DNA from: Branchiostoma floridae
Taxonomy: Eukaryota; Chordata; Leptocardii; Amphioxiformes; Branchiostomatidae
NCBI RefSeq assembly: GCF_000003815.2
Contig: NC_049984.1
Coordinates: 12,333,186-12,397,185 of the forward strand
Direction of reading: 5' to 3'
DNA length: 64,000 bases
Below are positions 21,714-35,472 of the stretch, piece by piece (within the stretch, counting starts at the first letter, position 1; the number at the start of each line of letters is the position of its first letter). The position numbers and the translations under genes were made by a program. Below the pieces are notes generated by a model. That model saw only the letters and a list, made by a program, of their open reading frames with translations, did no database searches and had not been told where the DNA came from.

Positions 21714-24700
21714 TCATGCCTGGCCAATCTTGGCTTGTTCTTCTAGGAAGAGGAGTTGGTCCACGATGAAACAGTCGCTGGGATTGGTCACGTACTTCCG
21801 CAGTCCGTTCATCAAGTCCACCTCGTCTATCGTCTCGTTATTGCCACCAAAGCGGGTGTCCTTCAGGTACCTGTAGGTAGTACAGTGTTACAGAGGTTGT
21901 TACAGATGGCTGTAGACTACAAAATTGGTAAATATCCAGCAGAAAATTCAACAGAAAATACTGGGGAAAAAAAGCCTGAAAACACTGCAAGTTGTTCTTG
22001 AAGTTTGAAAGAGCATAAAAAGATTTTATTCTATTGGCACTGCTAATGCCAACTGCAGTTGCATTTTTCTTACTACAGAAAATGGATCTATTTAAAAGTA
22101 ATCTCACCTGTAGACCTTTCGGAAGGTGTCTTTTCCTAGAGCTTTCTCACATTGCCTGAAGACACCATTAAGGAAAAACTACATAATGAACTATTCTTAA
22201 TTATAAAAAGCTATATTCATCCTGTTAACTTTAACTCAGCTGTAAAGAAAAATCCATATTTGCTTTTGGATGAGCTTTTGTGAAATTTACTTGAATACAT
22301 GTATACCGGTATTATTGCAATGCTGATATACATATTGTAATCAAGTCAGTACCAGCTGAGACCTGAAATGACATTCATACTTCTTGAATAATATTACTGA
22401 AAATCTTAAAGCTTATGATAATTTTTCTGGTCAGTATTCTCATAGTTTGTTTCAGAACAAAGACACAACACATCCTACAAAAGTGACCATACAATGATAA
22501 CATTTGTGAACATAAAGGATACGTTCTCATGTTCCTGATCTTGGTGTCCCTTACAGCTGGTCCAAAGGCATCCGATACTGTGTCATCAGACACTGTGGTG
22601 TTGTCTGCAAAACAGGGAGACATGTGAGCATTACATTGCTTCAGAATATAGAATAGAATATTCTTTGACTTTCTGAAAAAAAAAACCCACACACACGAGA
22701 TTCTGCTTCAAAATATGAATTTGATGTCAAGAGGTTATGTTTTAATATTTTGAACATATATTGGTGTTGAAGTTAAATTGTCAGTTACTTATTGTTTCAA
22801 TCTCGCAGAAATCCAAGATTGTGCAACTTAAAAGATTGTGTGGTACAGAAGTGCCAACTAGTAATCCATGATGGTACTGCAGCCTTAAAACTGTCACCCT
22901 GTATCAAGACTGATAAGAAGATGGCAACCCAGAATCCCAAAGGCAGCACTCATCAATGCTGACAAGACTAAACATGCTTTTCTATAATTGAGAACCAGTA
23001 TCTATACAACCTACGAAGGAGACTATTTATCAATACCCAGTGCAGTAACAGATGAAAGTTATTCACCTGCAGCAGTCAGGTCCAAGGCACTCTGCATGTA
23101 ATTGGCTAAGGCACCAAAGTCATCCTGGAAAAGAATCATGACAACAATTATTAAATGTATGCTGAGACAGAATGCAATGAAGACATGGTTTGAGACATGA
23201 TTTGAGTAGGAGCCTTTCTTCAGGAAAATACTGAGCCATTCTAAAATCATAAGGACAGAGGACTGGACTACAATGCTCTACTTATTACTCCACACAGGCC
23301 ACCCTTCTCTAATCTCCAGGCAGATTTCCAGTGACATAAGATAGCATCAAAGCTGGCCAAGGAATAAAGTGGCCAAAAAGGGAGTCATCAGCCACCGGTA
23401 GCCAAACACACTTCTAGGCCGGCATCACCCCTCTGGCAGCTTTTGCCACTTTCTTATGCTACCGTAGGATCTGCTTGGAGATCAACCCTTCTCCACTTGT
23501 CCTTACCTCTCCATCAAACTCCCCATCACTACCATAGGAAAGGTCCTCCTCCACAGAACTTCCTGAAGACTCAAAGTCCTCATGCAGAGTGTAGAAGGTC
23601 TCAGCCATCCGTGGATCCTCTGGGATATCTGGAGATAGGTGGTAGAAAGGGTGAGTTAGAGTAGATCATGACAAGTTTCACAGATTGCAGCTACCAACTG
23701 GGTGACTACAGAAGTGCCCCCTAGATTTGAGGCTACAAACTGCAGCCACATTTATGGTGATCTTAAAAAGTGCCGCCTAGTGTTGAGGTTAATAATGGCA
23801 GCCACATAATAGCCAATTACAAAATGTGCCCCCTTGAGTTGAGGTAACAAACTGCAGCCACATAAATGGTGACTGCAAAAAGTGCCCCCTAGAGATGAAC
23901 TTACCAACTGCAACCACCTAACTGGTGACTGCAATAGCGCTTCCTAGAAATGAGTTTACAAACTGCAGGAACATAACTAGGTGACAATAAAAGAAATTCC
24001 AAAATTTGTCATTAAAGACTGGCAAATAGATATTTTCACTGCTTTGTATAAGGCCTGAAGTGGCATTTTATCACATGCAAACATTGGCACAGTTAGAAAG
24101 CAAGGGAACCAAGTTGTAATATAATATAGGATAAACCTACCATCATCTGCAATCTCTAGCATATCCCTCCGTGGACTATCGGTGGCACCACTGGAACTTG
24201 TCCCTGAATCTGAACTCGACCTCAGCTTGTCGTCCCCTGAATCTGACCGTGACCTTAACTTGCTCTTGGCATTCCTCCCTGCAGCAGCCTTTTCCTCCAG
24301 CTGGCCTGTTGAGCTGGACCTCAACCGCGGTCCGTCGTCGGAAAACGACCTTTGATACGGTGCCTTCTCCTTGTTTCCTTTATTAGCTAATGTAGGAATG
24401 GGCTGCTCGTCAAAGTCTCTGTGGGAGGGTTCGAACGATGTGATTGGTCTGACGGGGGGATGCTCGTCTGCGGTGAGGTACAGGGACTCGTTCTGTAGGG
24501 GCTGTTCCCGGGTGTGCTCGTGAAGAACACTCAGGTTGGGAATGTTGTACAGGTTGTGTTGGTGTATCCCAGATACTGAACTCCAGGCCGTCTGACTTGT
24601 AGGCGGGGGACCGGCCTGTGGGGAAGAAAGACAATGATGCTGTTATATGTTCCAGCCAGAGGATCTAGGATAACACCTTCCTCGCTAGTTTATCAGGCAT

Positions 24701-25253
24701 ATTGTTTGTCACCTTAGAAGCTTACTTTATCATCAGGCACATTGCTTGTAACCTCCTAAGTACCTTGCATCACACCACTATAGGACTATGAAAATAGTAC
24801 AGGAGTCAGCTCAAGAATGTCTCTATTGCATTGTTTACTGCAATACAGGCTACAAACAAGTATTAGGACACAACCAAGCACAACAAATGTTTTGTCAAGC
24901 ATTTTGCTGGTTCAATAAGATAAAACTCTATCCTCAATTCATTACATACATGTACATTATGACCTTTTCCTGCTGCCTAAGCACATAACCATTTTGGTAG
25001 CCAGACGTTACCATAGAGGGCTGAATGTTAATCAGTGAATTATAGAATTACAACACCTGAAACTGCTATGAATTGTATGTCATGTGAAGCCATGAATGAA
25101 GTGAAACTTCTGGCCAATGGAAGTGGTTACCTTGGTAACGTCTATACTGCTCCGAAATTGGGAATGTCTGGTCTCCGACTGCCGACGTTGGTTTTCATTG
25201 TACTGCACAAAGGCTGCCACCCTGGGTAAAAAAAAAGGAAACTGTATGATTCA

Positions 25254-25338
<85 letters not shown>

Positions 25339-28300
25339 GTATCTAAAATCTAAGAAAAGATTATTTTTAAATAGTTTACAATATGTCAATTCTCCCCCTT
25401 TAATTACTCTTTTCATTAAGCAAGATTATATTGGCAATATAAGAATCCTTTTTGGTAATCAGAATGAAACATTGTTACAAATTTTCCATAACCCTCTGGC
25501 AGTTGTGTTGTATTGCCCTTGCCACATCATCCCTCCACCCCCCCTCCCACCCCCCAGTGCCCATACTAACTTGAGTCTCCTGGCCTCCTCCTCTGCCTTC
25601 TGCTGTTTCCTGATCCTCATCCTCTCCCGAGGAGTCAGGTGCATCTCCTGTTCTCTCCTCATGTCTCCCAGCTTCTGCTTCTCTAACCTGTAGGTTCAAC
25701 AACACATCACAGCTTTGTAACTTGTACAATAACATAACTTCAATCTTTTTATTAAAATGCCTTAACAGTATGGGACACATTACCTTCCAACTACATCTAC
25801 ATTGCTTACAAGAGTGACTTGAATGCCATCTTTATGTATCATCTCTTTGGGGACTGTAAATTCATTTACTTTTGTGGAAAAAGAGGCTTTTGCTGTGTTC
25901 AAAATTCATGGTTGCAACAATTCTGTAATACAGTAGTCATACAAGTCATACATAGTCATGATGTCATGAATGAGCAGTGGGGAGTTCAAAAAAATGTAAA
26001 ACTACCACTAACATTTCAGGATTTACAGTGGCACTATTGCTATCACTATCTCTAAAGTATGCAGTGATGTTTCTGCTATCTTTATCACAATGCCTGTTTA
26101 TTGCTGGATGTTCTGTTACTTACAGAGCTTGTTTGATGTCCTGTGCCTCAGCCTGGGCATGCATTTTGTTCACAGACACTGTGATCTTCATGTCAGACAT
26201 TTTAATCTTCAGAGCCTGAAAGTAAAGACGAGAAAACCAATCACTCATTTAGCAGCCTCTAATAAGTCAACAGTTTATCTAAATCAAAACTACTCATTAG
26301 AGCACAAAAAAGGCCCTTTGTAACATCTATAAAGCAAAGTGAGTTCTATACTATGTTGCTAGTAAGGCAGTCATTCTTAGGTGCAGTCAGCATATGTTTT
26401 GATGTCTAGTCCTATTGTCAACACTCTTTGTTCTCCTCATTATACACATGACACTCTCAGTAAATTGTTTGGTAAGACAGAAGATGTTTCTCACCTCTAT
26501 TTGCTTGGCAATGTAAGGTGTAGTCAGCAGGTCAGCAGCAGAAGGGCGTTTGGCGGGATCTTTCATCAGGATTCTGTTGAAAAAGTGCATATCAAACATC
26601 GGATAACGGAAAAAAGTCTTTCTCCGTTTAGCAAGAAAAATTAAGGTTTACTGTAAAACAGAAAGAATAGAAACTGATCCCATGGATCAAACAAATATAT
26701 GGTGTATTTACAAGTTCACCATAGCGAAATTTGTTTTATACTTGTTTGCATGACCATTTGGGGGTTTAGAAACCCTCTGGCCGTCTTATGATTTCCAATC
26801 TAGGTATATACTGTATAGGCCAGACAGTTCCAAGGCTGCAGTACCATCATGGATCACTAGTCAACGTTTCAGTACCACAGACTAACAGGATTCCACAGAA
26901 AAAACAACTTTCTGACATACACGTAAATAGTACTCAATAACAACACGTAATGTTCACTCCTACAAATAAATGACCTAACATTACATACAATTGTCCCCCG
27001 CATAAATCGTTCTAAAACATGAACATGTCCATTTCTGCCAGCAACTACTGATTTCAACTGTAATGTTGGTTCTTACCTAGCTAGTATATCATTGAGTTCC
27101 TTGGGGTACGTGTCTGGCAGAGATGGTGTCTTCCCCTCCACAATCTTGTACATAACTGCCATCAGACTCTGGCCTTCGAATGCATGCTTCAAACAGCACA
27201 GTTCGTACAGGATACAGCCTATAGACCTGCAGTATTGGGGGAAATGGGCATTGCAGTTAGTACTAAACCTGCTAGGAGGCGTTTATGCACAAATCTATAT
27301 TGGTAGTGATTTGTATACAAAATGCCAGTTCATTGATACCTATCCTGAGATTCTAGGGTATCTCCAGTGTGTTTTTAGCACATTCCAGAAACATTGACGT
27401 ACACACCAGTTCCTCGACTGTTTTGACACCGAAGGATGTTGCGTGCAAAAAAAAAACCAGTTCCTTGATACCTATATATATTCTGAGATAAGAATCTATC
27501 TCCAGTATGTTTTCTTGTCACATTCCAAATACTTTTCAGTATACTTTTCAGTATACTTACCAGTACAGTATTGGCACCAAATGAATGGTATAAATAACTA
27601 ATAGACTAGTCTGTGGAATGTTTCTGTATCTGAACTAGTAGTAGCGTCACAGTTTGAGCTCCTACTTCCAATTAGCAATTAGTATCTGGCAGACCACAGT
27701 TCATTCCTGGGAAGGGCATCAGTTGGGGCTGCACTCATCTTTTGAAAGGGACATAAAAAAGGGTTACATGGTCGAGGAGGTGCCTCAAGCACATTTAAGA
27801 GGAAGAGCTAGCAACCCCTCCCTATACCCTGTGACTGAAACAGCAAGAATACCTGCTACCCTATGTGCCAATATGCCACTAAATGCTACAAGTGTGTGAA
27901 AAAACAGACCAGTCTGTATCTCACCAGATGTCAGATTTGGAGTTGTACCCCTCGTGTTTCAGCACCTCAGGACTCATGTAGTAGGGGGTCCCGGTGAAGG
28001 TGGTTGCCATGTCTGATGTCCCCATCAGGATTCGGGAGATTCCAAAGTCTCCAACCTTTATCACATTGTTCTTCATGAAGATATTCCTGCATGTATTGAA
28101 ATTTTTTTTTTAAATGGTAAAAAACATGAAACAATTCTAATTCGGATACTGGAACCAATCATTTATTGAAAACGTTGCAGTTTGTCTCAAGTATAACACT
28201 TCAAGTTTGTAGCCTACGTTGCAGTCTTCAAATGGGGATGTTTTTTTCTTGGGGGGGGGGGGGGCGGAGAGGGGGGTGCTGGTTTGCGATTTTCAACATT

Positions 28301-31300
28301 GGCTAAGTATCCAAGTATCCTCTTATGCTTTGCCATGGAGGCTATGAAGTTCATCTGAAGAAGAAGAGATTTTATTATACTTTCTTACAGCTATTTCACC
28401 TTGATATATCTAGATGTATAAGTGTAGAATTGGGTAGAATGAACGTTAAGTGTTGTTCCCTACTTTGCCTTGAGGTCCCTGTGTAGCACCTTGCGCTCGT
28501 GCATGTGTTGTACAGCCAGTAGCAGCTGTATGAACCACTCCATCACCTGCTCAGGTGCAGGGGTGGTGTTCCGCTTACGGTACTCTGAGGACACATTGTC
28601 CAAGTCTCCTCCCTAGAAGAAAACACATTATAATCTTTAGTGTGCCTCAACCAATCTCTAGTAGTTAGTTAATAACTAGTGAATGTAGTGAAATTGTATA
28701 TTTAATAGATGTGCAATGGTATAAATCAAATTGGTACAATCAGCAAAAATTATTTACATTCAGGTCCAACATGTATCTGTACCTGACTACGTTTACGTAT
28801 ACATTCCTATAGACCTAAAGCACAAAGGCTTAGCCCTTCCTACAACAGTAAAGAAACTCCAAAAGGTAAGGAAGCTTGTAGGATGCAAAGCACAGTGGAC
28901 AATGCTGAAGAAAGACTGAACGTAGCTATAGGACTTTTCAAAGACTGTAGATGCAGAATACAGTGACTGATTATGATGATGATATATTCCTATGTATATG
29001 TGTGTGAAACCTACATGTAGTACAGTTAAAAACCATGTCCTAACCTCGCAGAACTCTGTGACGATACAGAAGTTCTCCTTCTCCAGGAAGCTGTCGTGGA
29101 ACTTGACGATGCCGGGATGTTCCAGTTTGGACAGGAGCTTGGCTTCATGCATGGCACCGACTGTCTCATCTGGAGCTAGGTCACCGACTGAGATCTCCTT
29201 CAGGACTTTCCTACATACAGAAATACAGGAAAGTTTGTCAGTTTAGTTCTATCATTTTCCTATGCATAGTCTGACCAGCAGCCTGTACAATATACTACCT
29301 TGGGGAGGCCCTGATAACTCAGGCTGAGGTTTCTATTTTTGTGGATGCCTGTCCCTATAACGTCCTAGGTCTAAGTCTCTAACCAACTGTCAGCTAATCA
29401 CAGAATTGCCTATAGCTAAGAATTTTCTTTGACTGACAGGTGGTTGTGCCATGCCCTCAGACTTGAAAACCTCAGTATGGCGTTGCCACCCATAGCAAGG
29501 ACATTTAAATTATGTCGATGCTCCTAACGTATACTGTATAGGCTAGGGATGAGGCACTGTGTGAGAGAATAGTTCTATACTAGTATGTACTCTGGTTAAT
29601 GTTATCTTTCTACTAGAGAATGACAGCTCAGAATACTGCAAAACTATCAGTATGCTTCAACACTTGCATATGTAATGTCATATTTGTAAACAGCCTCATG
29701 AGTCATGTATATACTTTTTGAGATTCAGTCAAATGCTGGGTTGCGACATCCTTCTAACAAATGATGCAAGAGCAGCATTACATTGACAAAGTACTGTGGA
29801 ACTAACCCTTTGTTGCAACATATATGGTTATGAAAAATTCATGATCCAGTCAGCTGGGATCATTTCTACGGAAGTTATTACAGTCACTAGGATCTCAGAG
29901 ATTATAACTGATAATAGAAGAAAAATACAAACACGAAAAAGTACTTCAATTTTGAACTTTGTCTTGTACTTAAAGAGAATGTAGTAAAAGAACAAGGGCC
30001 TTGAATCCTAGCCTTGATTGATAACCGTATATTGAATTTGAAAAATAAGGCCAAGCCAATTCAGAGAACTTTGTTTACCATAATTACTAAGCAATTTGCT
30101 TTCTACGCTTTCACCCAGTTTTAAAATTGGCTTCCTCTCTGCCTGAATTTCAAGCAATGCAATATTGACTTTCCTATAGTTGTAATGAAACATGAATGTA
30201 CCTTAATTTCTGGAAATTAGCACATTTATCAACTACATGTTAATTATTATTGTGTAATTTCACACTTTTGCTGAAGCCTAATGCTACAATTTGAAGTCAA
30301 CTACTATTTATAAATGCTTGTGTTTCTATGTACCTAGTCTAGTCTTGTTACTATCCTGCTATACTAACACTCTGTCCCCATCTTGGGCCATGTGCAAACA
30401 CATCGCGAAACGGTTCAACAACAACAAAAGACTTGTAAACATTGACCTGCTAAGCATACAGTGTTAGCCACACCTACGTATGCCAGAAGTGCTTTCTATA
30501 ATTCAAAGACAAAGCTAGGGACACTGTATGTACTTTTGTGTATATTATATTATATATCACGTACATTTGGGTACTGTGAGCCTAAAAGTAAAAGGCTATA
30601 GTTTGATGACATCACTTTATTACCTTTGACCTTCAAAACTTCCTGCAAATTGTGTAGGGATTTCTTTCTCAATGTTGTCACTATATTGACTTAATTAGGA
30701 GAATATACCTGTACAGTTAAGGCAATAACAGTCACTTAAGAGAACAAAAACAACTGGTCCAGTGGATATACCGGTGGATTAGGGTGTCGTCATAATATAC
30801 CTGAGGGTTGCTTTATCCTTAGAAATCTGGTAAAAATGTGTACTAGTACTAGTAGTAAGGCAGGCTTTTGACTGAGATCTACCCTATGTTGTATATTAGA
30901 TACATTCTATTCTTTTACTTTTCTCAATTTTGATACATCATTGCCCTAAGCTACTAGTAGAACTGTAAATCTTAAAACAGTCTCTTCTGCATTTTTCTTT
31001 TTGAATTGCATTTTTTGTGATGACCTCTATAACATGTATCTCCACCACAAAGTCACAACACTGTGACTTTATCTCTGGACATCTTGTATGACTATATATA
31101 TTCTACTACAGAATTACACCACAAATTTAAAACATCCTTCCCCCTCCTACCACAGCAAAAATAAATGATTTAACTGTACGGGTCAGTAGCTATACGTATC
31201 AGTTACAGGCCAGGGATATCAGTAATAATGACATCCCAAAAGTTGCTCTACAACTTCTAGATCTGTCCCCAGATTGACAGGTGTAAACAGTTGTTGACAG

Positions 31301-34300
31301 TTTCCTGGTGACTGATGGGTTGTCTGCTGTACACAAAAATTGTTGTGGCTCATTGATCACATGTAAGTCACAAACTGGTACATGTGTTGTTAGGGATCAG
31401 TCACAGTTCAGAACAGACAAATGCCCTCAGGTAACCTTAAATTAACGTGGATCAAATATGGCACAGGAAGGTACCACACACTGAGATTATAGAAATGCAA
31501 ACAGAAATAAAAAATGTCTCCAGATTCTTTTTTTGCAGTTCCTTTTTTTTAAATATTGGGAACATTTAGAACTAATAAGAGATCCACTAGCTATGTGATT
31601 GGGGATCAGGACGATTTGGCCTTTAGTCACCAAGCCATGTCAACACCCTAGTCAACTGAACAATCCAACTTCTTGTTGTGGTTTGGCCGAGTTGACCAGG
31701 GTGTCGGACCAAGTTGGTCTGATTTGCCCGGTTAGTAAAGTGCTGACAGATCATCCCACATCCCCAGGATTGATAGGGAGATGTAGGCATCGTCAAACGG
31801 ATCGCTAAACATGTTGATTGTGACAGATCATCCTGGGAAACTTTTTCTATGAATGCTCCAGGAACGTTTTGTCAGCATTTTGGAAGTTCATTTTTTCACA
31901 TAATCAGCATAAAGAATGACTCCGTTCATGAGTTGTTGCATTTTGATTTGAAGACAGAGTGATACCAATTATCAATACTGTTTTTTTGTCACTCATTTAT
32001 TTACTTCTTTTGATATCTTCTGATTCAATATCATCAGCTAAATTTCATACTTTCAAACTTTACGATTCTATGTCATACCAGGGGCATGATAATGTTCCAT
32101 ACAGGTGTTCTTGAGCATATTTTACGGTATCACGTGGGCTTCTACTTGTATCACTTCCATCGTATAGTTTGTAGTAAGTTACTAGTACAGTAGAAGCCGC
32201 TTAATTGCACGGCCTAATTGCCAGTGAATTTCGTGCAATTATCCGGCTGGTGCAATAATGCGAAGTTATCTAGCTGGACCGCATCGGTTTGAGATTTGGG
32301 GATTACGTGCAGTTAACAGAAGTGTGCGTTAATAAGTTGTGGAATTAACTGGCTTCTACTGTACATGCTTTGCATGCAAAAAGTGTTCAACGTTATGTTG
32401 TTATTAGTGGCATTGACTACTGCTGTTTTAACCTTGTCATAGCACGGAGAAGTTAAGAACTACACACAGTACAATAAAGGCATTGAAGACTGGCAAGTTG
32501 TGTGGCAACCATAGTCAAAGAGGTTAACCAAGGACACCCATTTTCCAGGTCAGTCACGGCAACTATAACCTTCTCCTTACTGTGGCCTTTCCCACACTTC
32601 CTGACATCACCACAACATGTTGTCCTCTTTCGTACCCTACTCACGTAAGGACTGAACAATGTATGAAAGGGCCCGGGTGACAAGACTTGTTCCACCTGGC
32701 TGTTCAATGGAGACCATTTGTGTAGATGTTAAACATCACTTTGATATGCTGACTGCTTTCCTTTGTACTTGATTTTTTACGGTCTTGAAAAAAGAAATTA
32801 GGCAGCAGACGTATTTAGACAAACCTTTGTGAAACATGACATTGTACATGTTAAGATGCCTGAATTATTGAGACGAGTATAGACTACATCGTACCTCTGG
32901 TTTCATTGTCACCAATGACACTGCCCTCAGGACTCTGCTGTTGCACACCTGCTTTTCTCTTCCTTAGAATTATCATCTTTATTGCCGTGGGTCAAAAACA
33001 ATTAGGACTTAGCGTCCACATTTTTCCAGCCCAAAGAAATATTTGTACCTGGTTAGTATGGAAGTAAACAACAATATGGCAATACAACATATATAGTAGT
33101 ATGGATACTGCACTACTGTAAATTCATTTACTTTTGCTTTTGTGTAATTTGCTGTTGGGGGGAAAAAGAAGTTTCAGCAGTGCTTTAAAGTTTAAGTTCA
33201 GTTGAAACAATTCTGCAGTACAATAGTACATGAGCCTTACTGGGTACAAACTGTTAGAAACATACATTTTTCACTGTTATGTTATCAAGTTGGAGGGGTC
33301 ATTGCATAAAAACTCTGAAATAAAACTACCACGAAAGTTTCAAGATTTGCAGTATAAGTTAAAAAATAATGTTATAGTTCATAAATGCCTGACTTAACTT
33401 TGAGAAGAGGTAACTTCTAAGACAAGTTGTATGAAGTGGACTTGAGTCATGAGTTCCTCGAGTGTGAAGTGTTTAAGTTATGTATTCAGCTGGCCATACT
33501 TGGCTCAGGTACAGGTGACTCAGAACTATCAAGCAACAAAAACATTCAAACAATGGCATGGAGCATAAAATCACAGAAACTGTGGAATTGATGACAAGTG
33601 TTTCCGTAAGATTTGATTGTGTTCAAAGCAAAGTTATGTTGATATATATATCTGCAAACAATGGAGATTGTATCCAGGTAATTTATCATACATTGTATGC
33701 ATGTGTATGTATTTTACTAGTATATATGTATGATGTATCATACTTCAGAGCAATTTTGTAAAACTTTCCCCAAGTTGACTATCTTTACACTACATTATAA
33801 AGATCCAACAATTTAATGTTGACTACAGTTTAAAGTCAAAATCTAAAATATCAATTCTAAGAAAATCTTTTTTGACGGCCACACCTGTGTCACGTTTTGT
33901 CCCACCAATGACATGTTCCCGAGGGAACCAATACAGGTGAGCCCAGGGGGGTTCCCCAATGCAAAAAGTACATTTTCTTTGTACCCCAAAATACACTTAA
34001 TTGCTGTTCCTCTGTGTATCATTGTGTACTCTGGAAAAGTGGAATTTTTAGAGAACAAAGAAGTTTTGCAACAAGAGACTTCTGGTAAGTCCCAGAGGAC
34101 TGGCCAAATTTTCCAAAGCTGGAGCCAAAAAGGGTATCTCCACATGTTCTTTATGTTCTTTCATTCTAATGTAAAACAGTGCTTTCACTTAGGCAAGCAG
34201 GTGTTGCTATCATAACATTTTTAAAAACAATTGCTCAACTACAATGTGAGCTATAAAATCATCTTCAAAAAAACATCAAGGTGAAAAGCTATTGTCTTTT

Positions 34301-35472
34301 TCACAATTTGCGACAAAGTAGACAACGGTCAGGTGTTACCATTAGGGAAAAGGTAAGTCCATTTGAGTGACACCTGATACCTGGGATTACCTGTCCAGTC
34401 AAGCACACCTGGGTACTGGCCCTTAAAAAGCAGGGCCACACTCTGTAACTGTTGGACCATCTGGCACACAGATAATAACATCTCATGGCCCATGAGTAAT
34501 AACAATGGTCATATGTGAATATACATGGTCAACACAACTTGTACTTCTGCTTTTTCTTGTGTTATATATTAAACGTTACACATAATTCAATTTTCTTCAT
34601 GTTTTTTTTTTACTTAACAATTGTGGCCAAAATCTGAAGAATAAGAACTTAGATAGAAGAAAGTAGACAGTGCAGTCAGCATTGCTTACACATTATGATA
34701 ATGTTGTTATAAGAGTTGGGAGCTTATCTTTTAATAACCCTAATGCCATCTGTAGTGCAAACACATTGCACCTGTAATGGTGCAGTGTAGAGAATGGATC
34801 AGTCACCGCTTGATTAAACTTGTCTGGTGTGGACATGATTTCATGGACGTGAGTTTATACTGGTCACAGAACATCTTAAGTTACAAATCATTTTTTTGCA
34901 ACAAGAATATATAATTTTATAAACATTACTCCCATTGGAAAACAATGGGATGATGTTTCGGAACAAAGGCAGTTTGTTTTTCTTGGCCATATGCCAGTCA
35001 GTTTCTTTGTTTATGAATATCATATGCATGTTGGTAAATACTGAAAATACTGCTTGTTATAAACATCTTGAACTATCCTAACGTTACAGAAATATTGTAC
35101 ACAATAATTTTGTACACAATAAGTTTTTCAAAAGCAGTTTTATGAATATATTTAAAAAAAAAACTAACATAAGACATTTTCCTGAAGAAGGCATTTTCAC
35201 CCCATACACATTTCAAGGCAATCAGATCCATACCATAACTAAGTAAAATTGTCTCCCAGTCCTGCTCAAGACAACTGTACAAGAACAACTCACCATTCTC
35301 CGTCTGCAGTCTTGGTCTTCATGTCTCTCACCAGATAAGCAGTTCCAAAATTCCCACTGCCAAGTTTCTTCTCGACTACATATCTGTTCAGCACCACTCT
35401 GATCTCCTCCTTGTCCTTGGGTTTCTTGGGGCTTTTCTGTAAGCTTCTTGGCATCTCCTTCGGCAGAGGCAT
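21714..35472 (-). CDS. NEK11: NEK11, NIMA-related Ser/Thr kinase
   Basis: Complete coding sequence, 708 residues in 15 exons: 35472-35294, 29210-29045, 28612-28464, 28086-27925, 27226-27077, 26573-26495, 26215-26124, 25687-25571, 25221-25131, 24615-24141, 23628-23507, 23124-23067, 22604-22523, 22155-22108, 21870-21714. All phases agree. The kinase domain covers about residues 31-292: GSGNFG loop (38-43), ATP-binding Lys61, HRD (159-161), DFG (178-180) and SPE (203-205). A coiled-coil stretch with LTPRERMRIRK follows, then a Ser-rich, probably unstructured exon (396-553). The C-terminal DCFIVDQLLFLEEQ matches vertebrate NEK11. In mammals NEK11 acts in the G2/M DNA-damage checkpoint by phosphorylating CDC25A. 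The start ATG at 35472 is in AAGATGC context. Human NEK11 is about 645 residues; the extra length is mostly in the Ser-rich part. Confidence 0.93.
22839..22915 (-). repeat. Dispersed repeat copy in a NEK11 intron
   Basis: Read on the minus strand, GGCTGCAGTACCATCATGG, then ATTACTAGT, then CTGTACCACA matches copies at 26829-26880 and 37290-37352. The full length is unknown. Confidence 0.45.
23683..23990. repeat. 56-bp minisatellite in a NEK11 intron, about 5.5 copies
   Basis: The marker AACTGCAGCCAC recurs at 23738, 23794, 23850, 23906 and 23961, with a diverged start at 23683. Units are spaced 55-56 bp and carry GTGCCCCCTAG. They differ at several positions, so the array is not recent. It lies in the intron after exon 24615-24141. 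Confidence 0.85.
25252..25335. repeat. (CACG)n-(CA)n compound microsatellite
   Basis: About eight CACG units pass into a run of CA dinucleotides, in the NEK11 intron between exons 25687-25571 and 25221-25131, about 30 bp upstream of the latter's acceptor. Confidence 0.95.
25853..26029. repeat. ACTGTAAAT-family MITE-like repeat
   Basis: Starts ACTGTAAATTCATTTAC and ends ATTTACAGT, a 9-bp perfect inverted terminus. The interior resembles the copy at 33115-33353. It is inside a NEK11 intron. Confidence 0.6.
26829..26880 (+). repeat. Dispersed repeat copy in a NEK11 intron
   Basis: GGCTGCAGTACCATCATGG, then ATCACTAGT, then TCAGTACCACA is shared with 22839-22915 (opposite strand) and 37290-37352. 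Confidence 0.45.
29296..29505. repeat. Dispersed inverted-repeat element, CCTTGGGGAGGCCC end
   Basis: The left end TACCTTGGGGAGGCCCTG followed by CAGGCTGAGGTTT is the complement of the right end of the repeat at 40905-41088. The right part here, AAAACCTCAG, mirrors CTGAGGTTT. It lies in the large first NEK11 intron and is probably a decayed MITE. Confidence 0.5.
32188..32361. mobile_element. pogo/Tigger-like MITE with TA target sites
   Basis: The ends CAGTAGAAGCCGCTTAATTG and, complemented, CAGTAGAAGCCAGTTAATTC are flanked by TA on both sides. CAGTAGAA-type ends with TA duplications are typical of pogo/Tigger elements of the Tc1/mariner superfamily. The 174-bp copy has no transposase and lies in the first NEK11 intron. 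Confidence 0.75.
33115..33353. repeat. ACTGTAAAT-family repeat
   Basis: Starts ACTGTAAATTCATTTAC and ends ATTTGCAGT. It shares ends and interior with 25853-26029 and sits in the first NEK11 intron. Confidence 0.6.
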
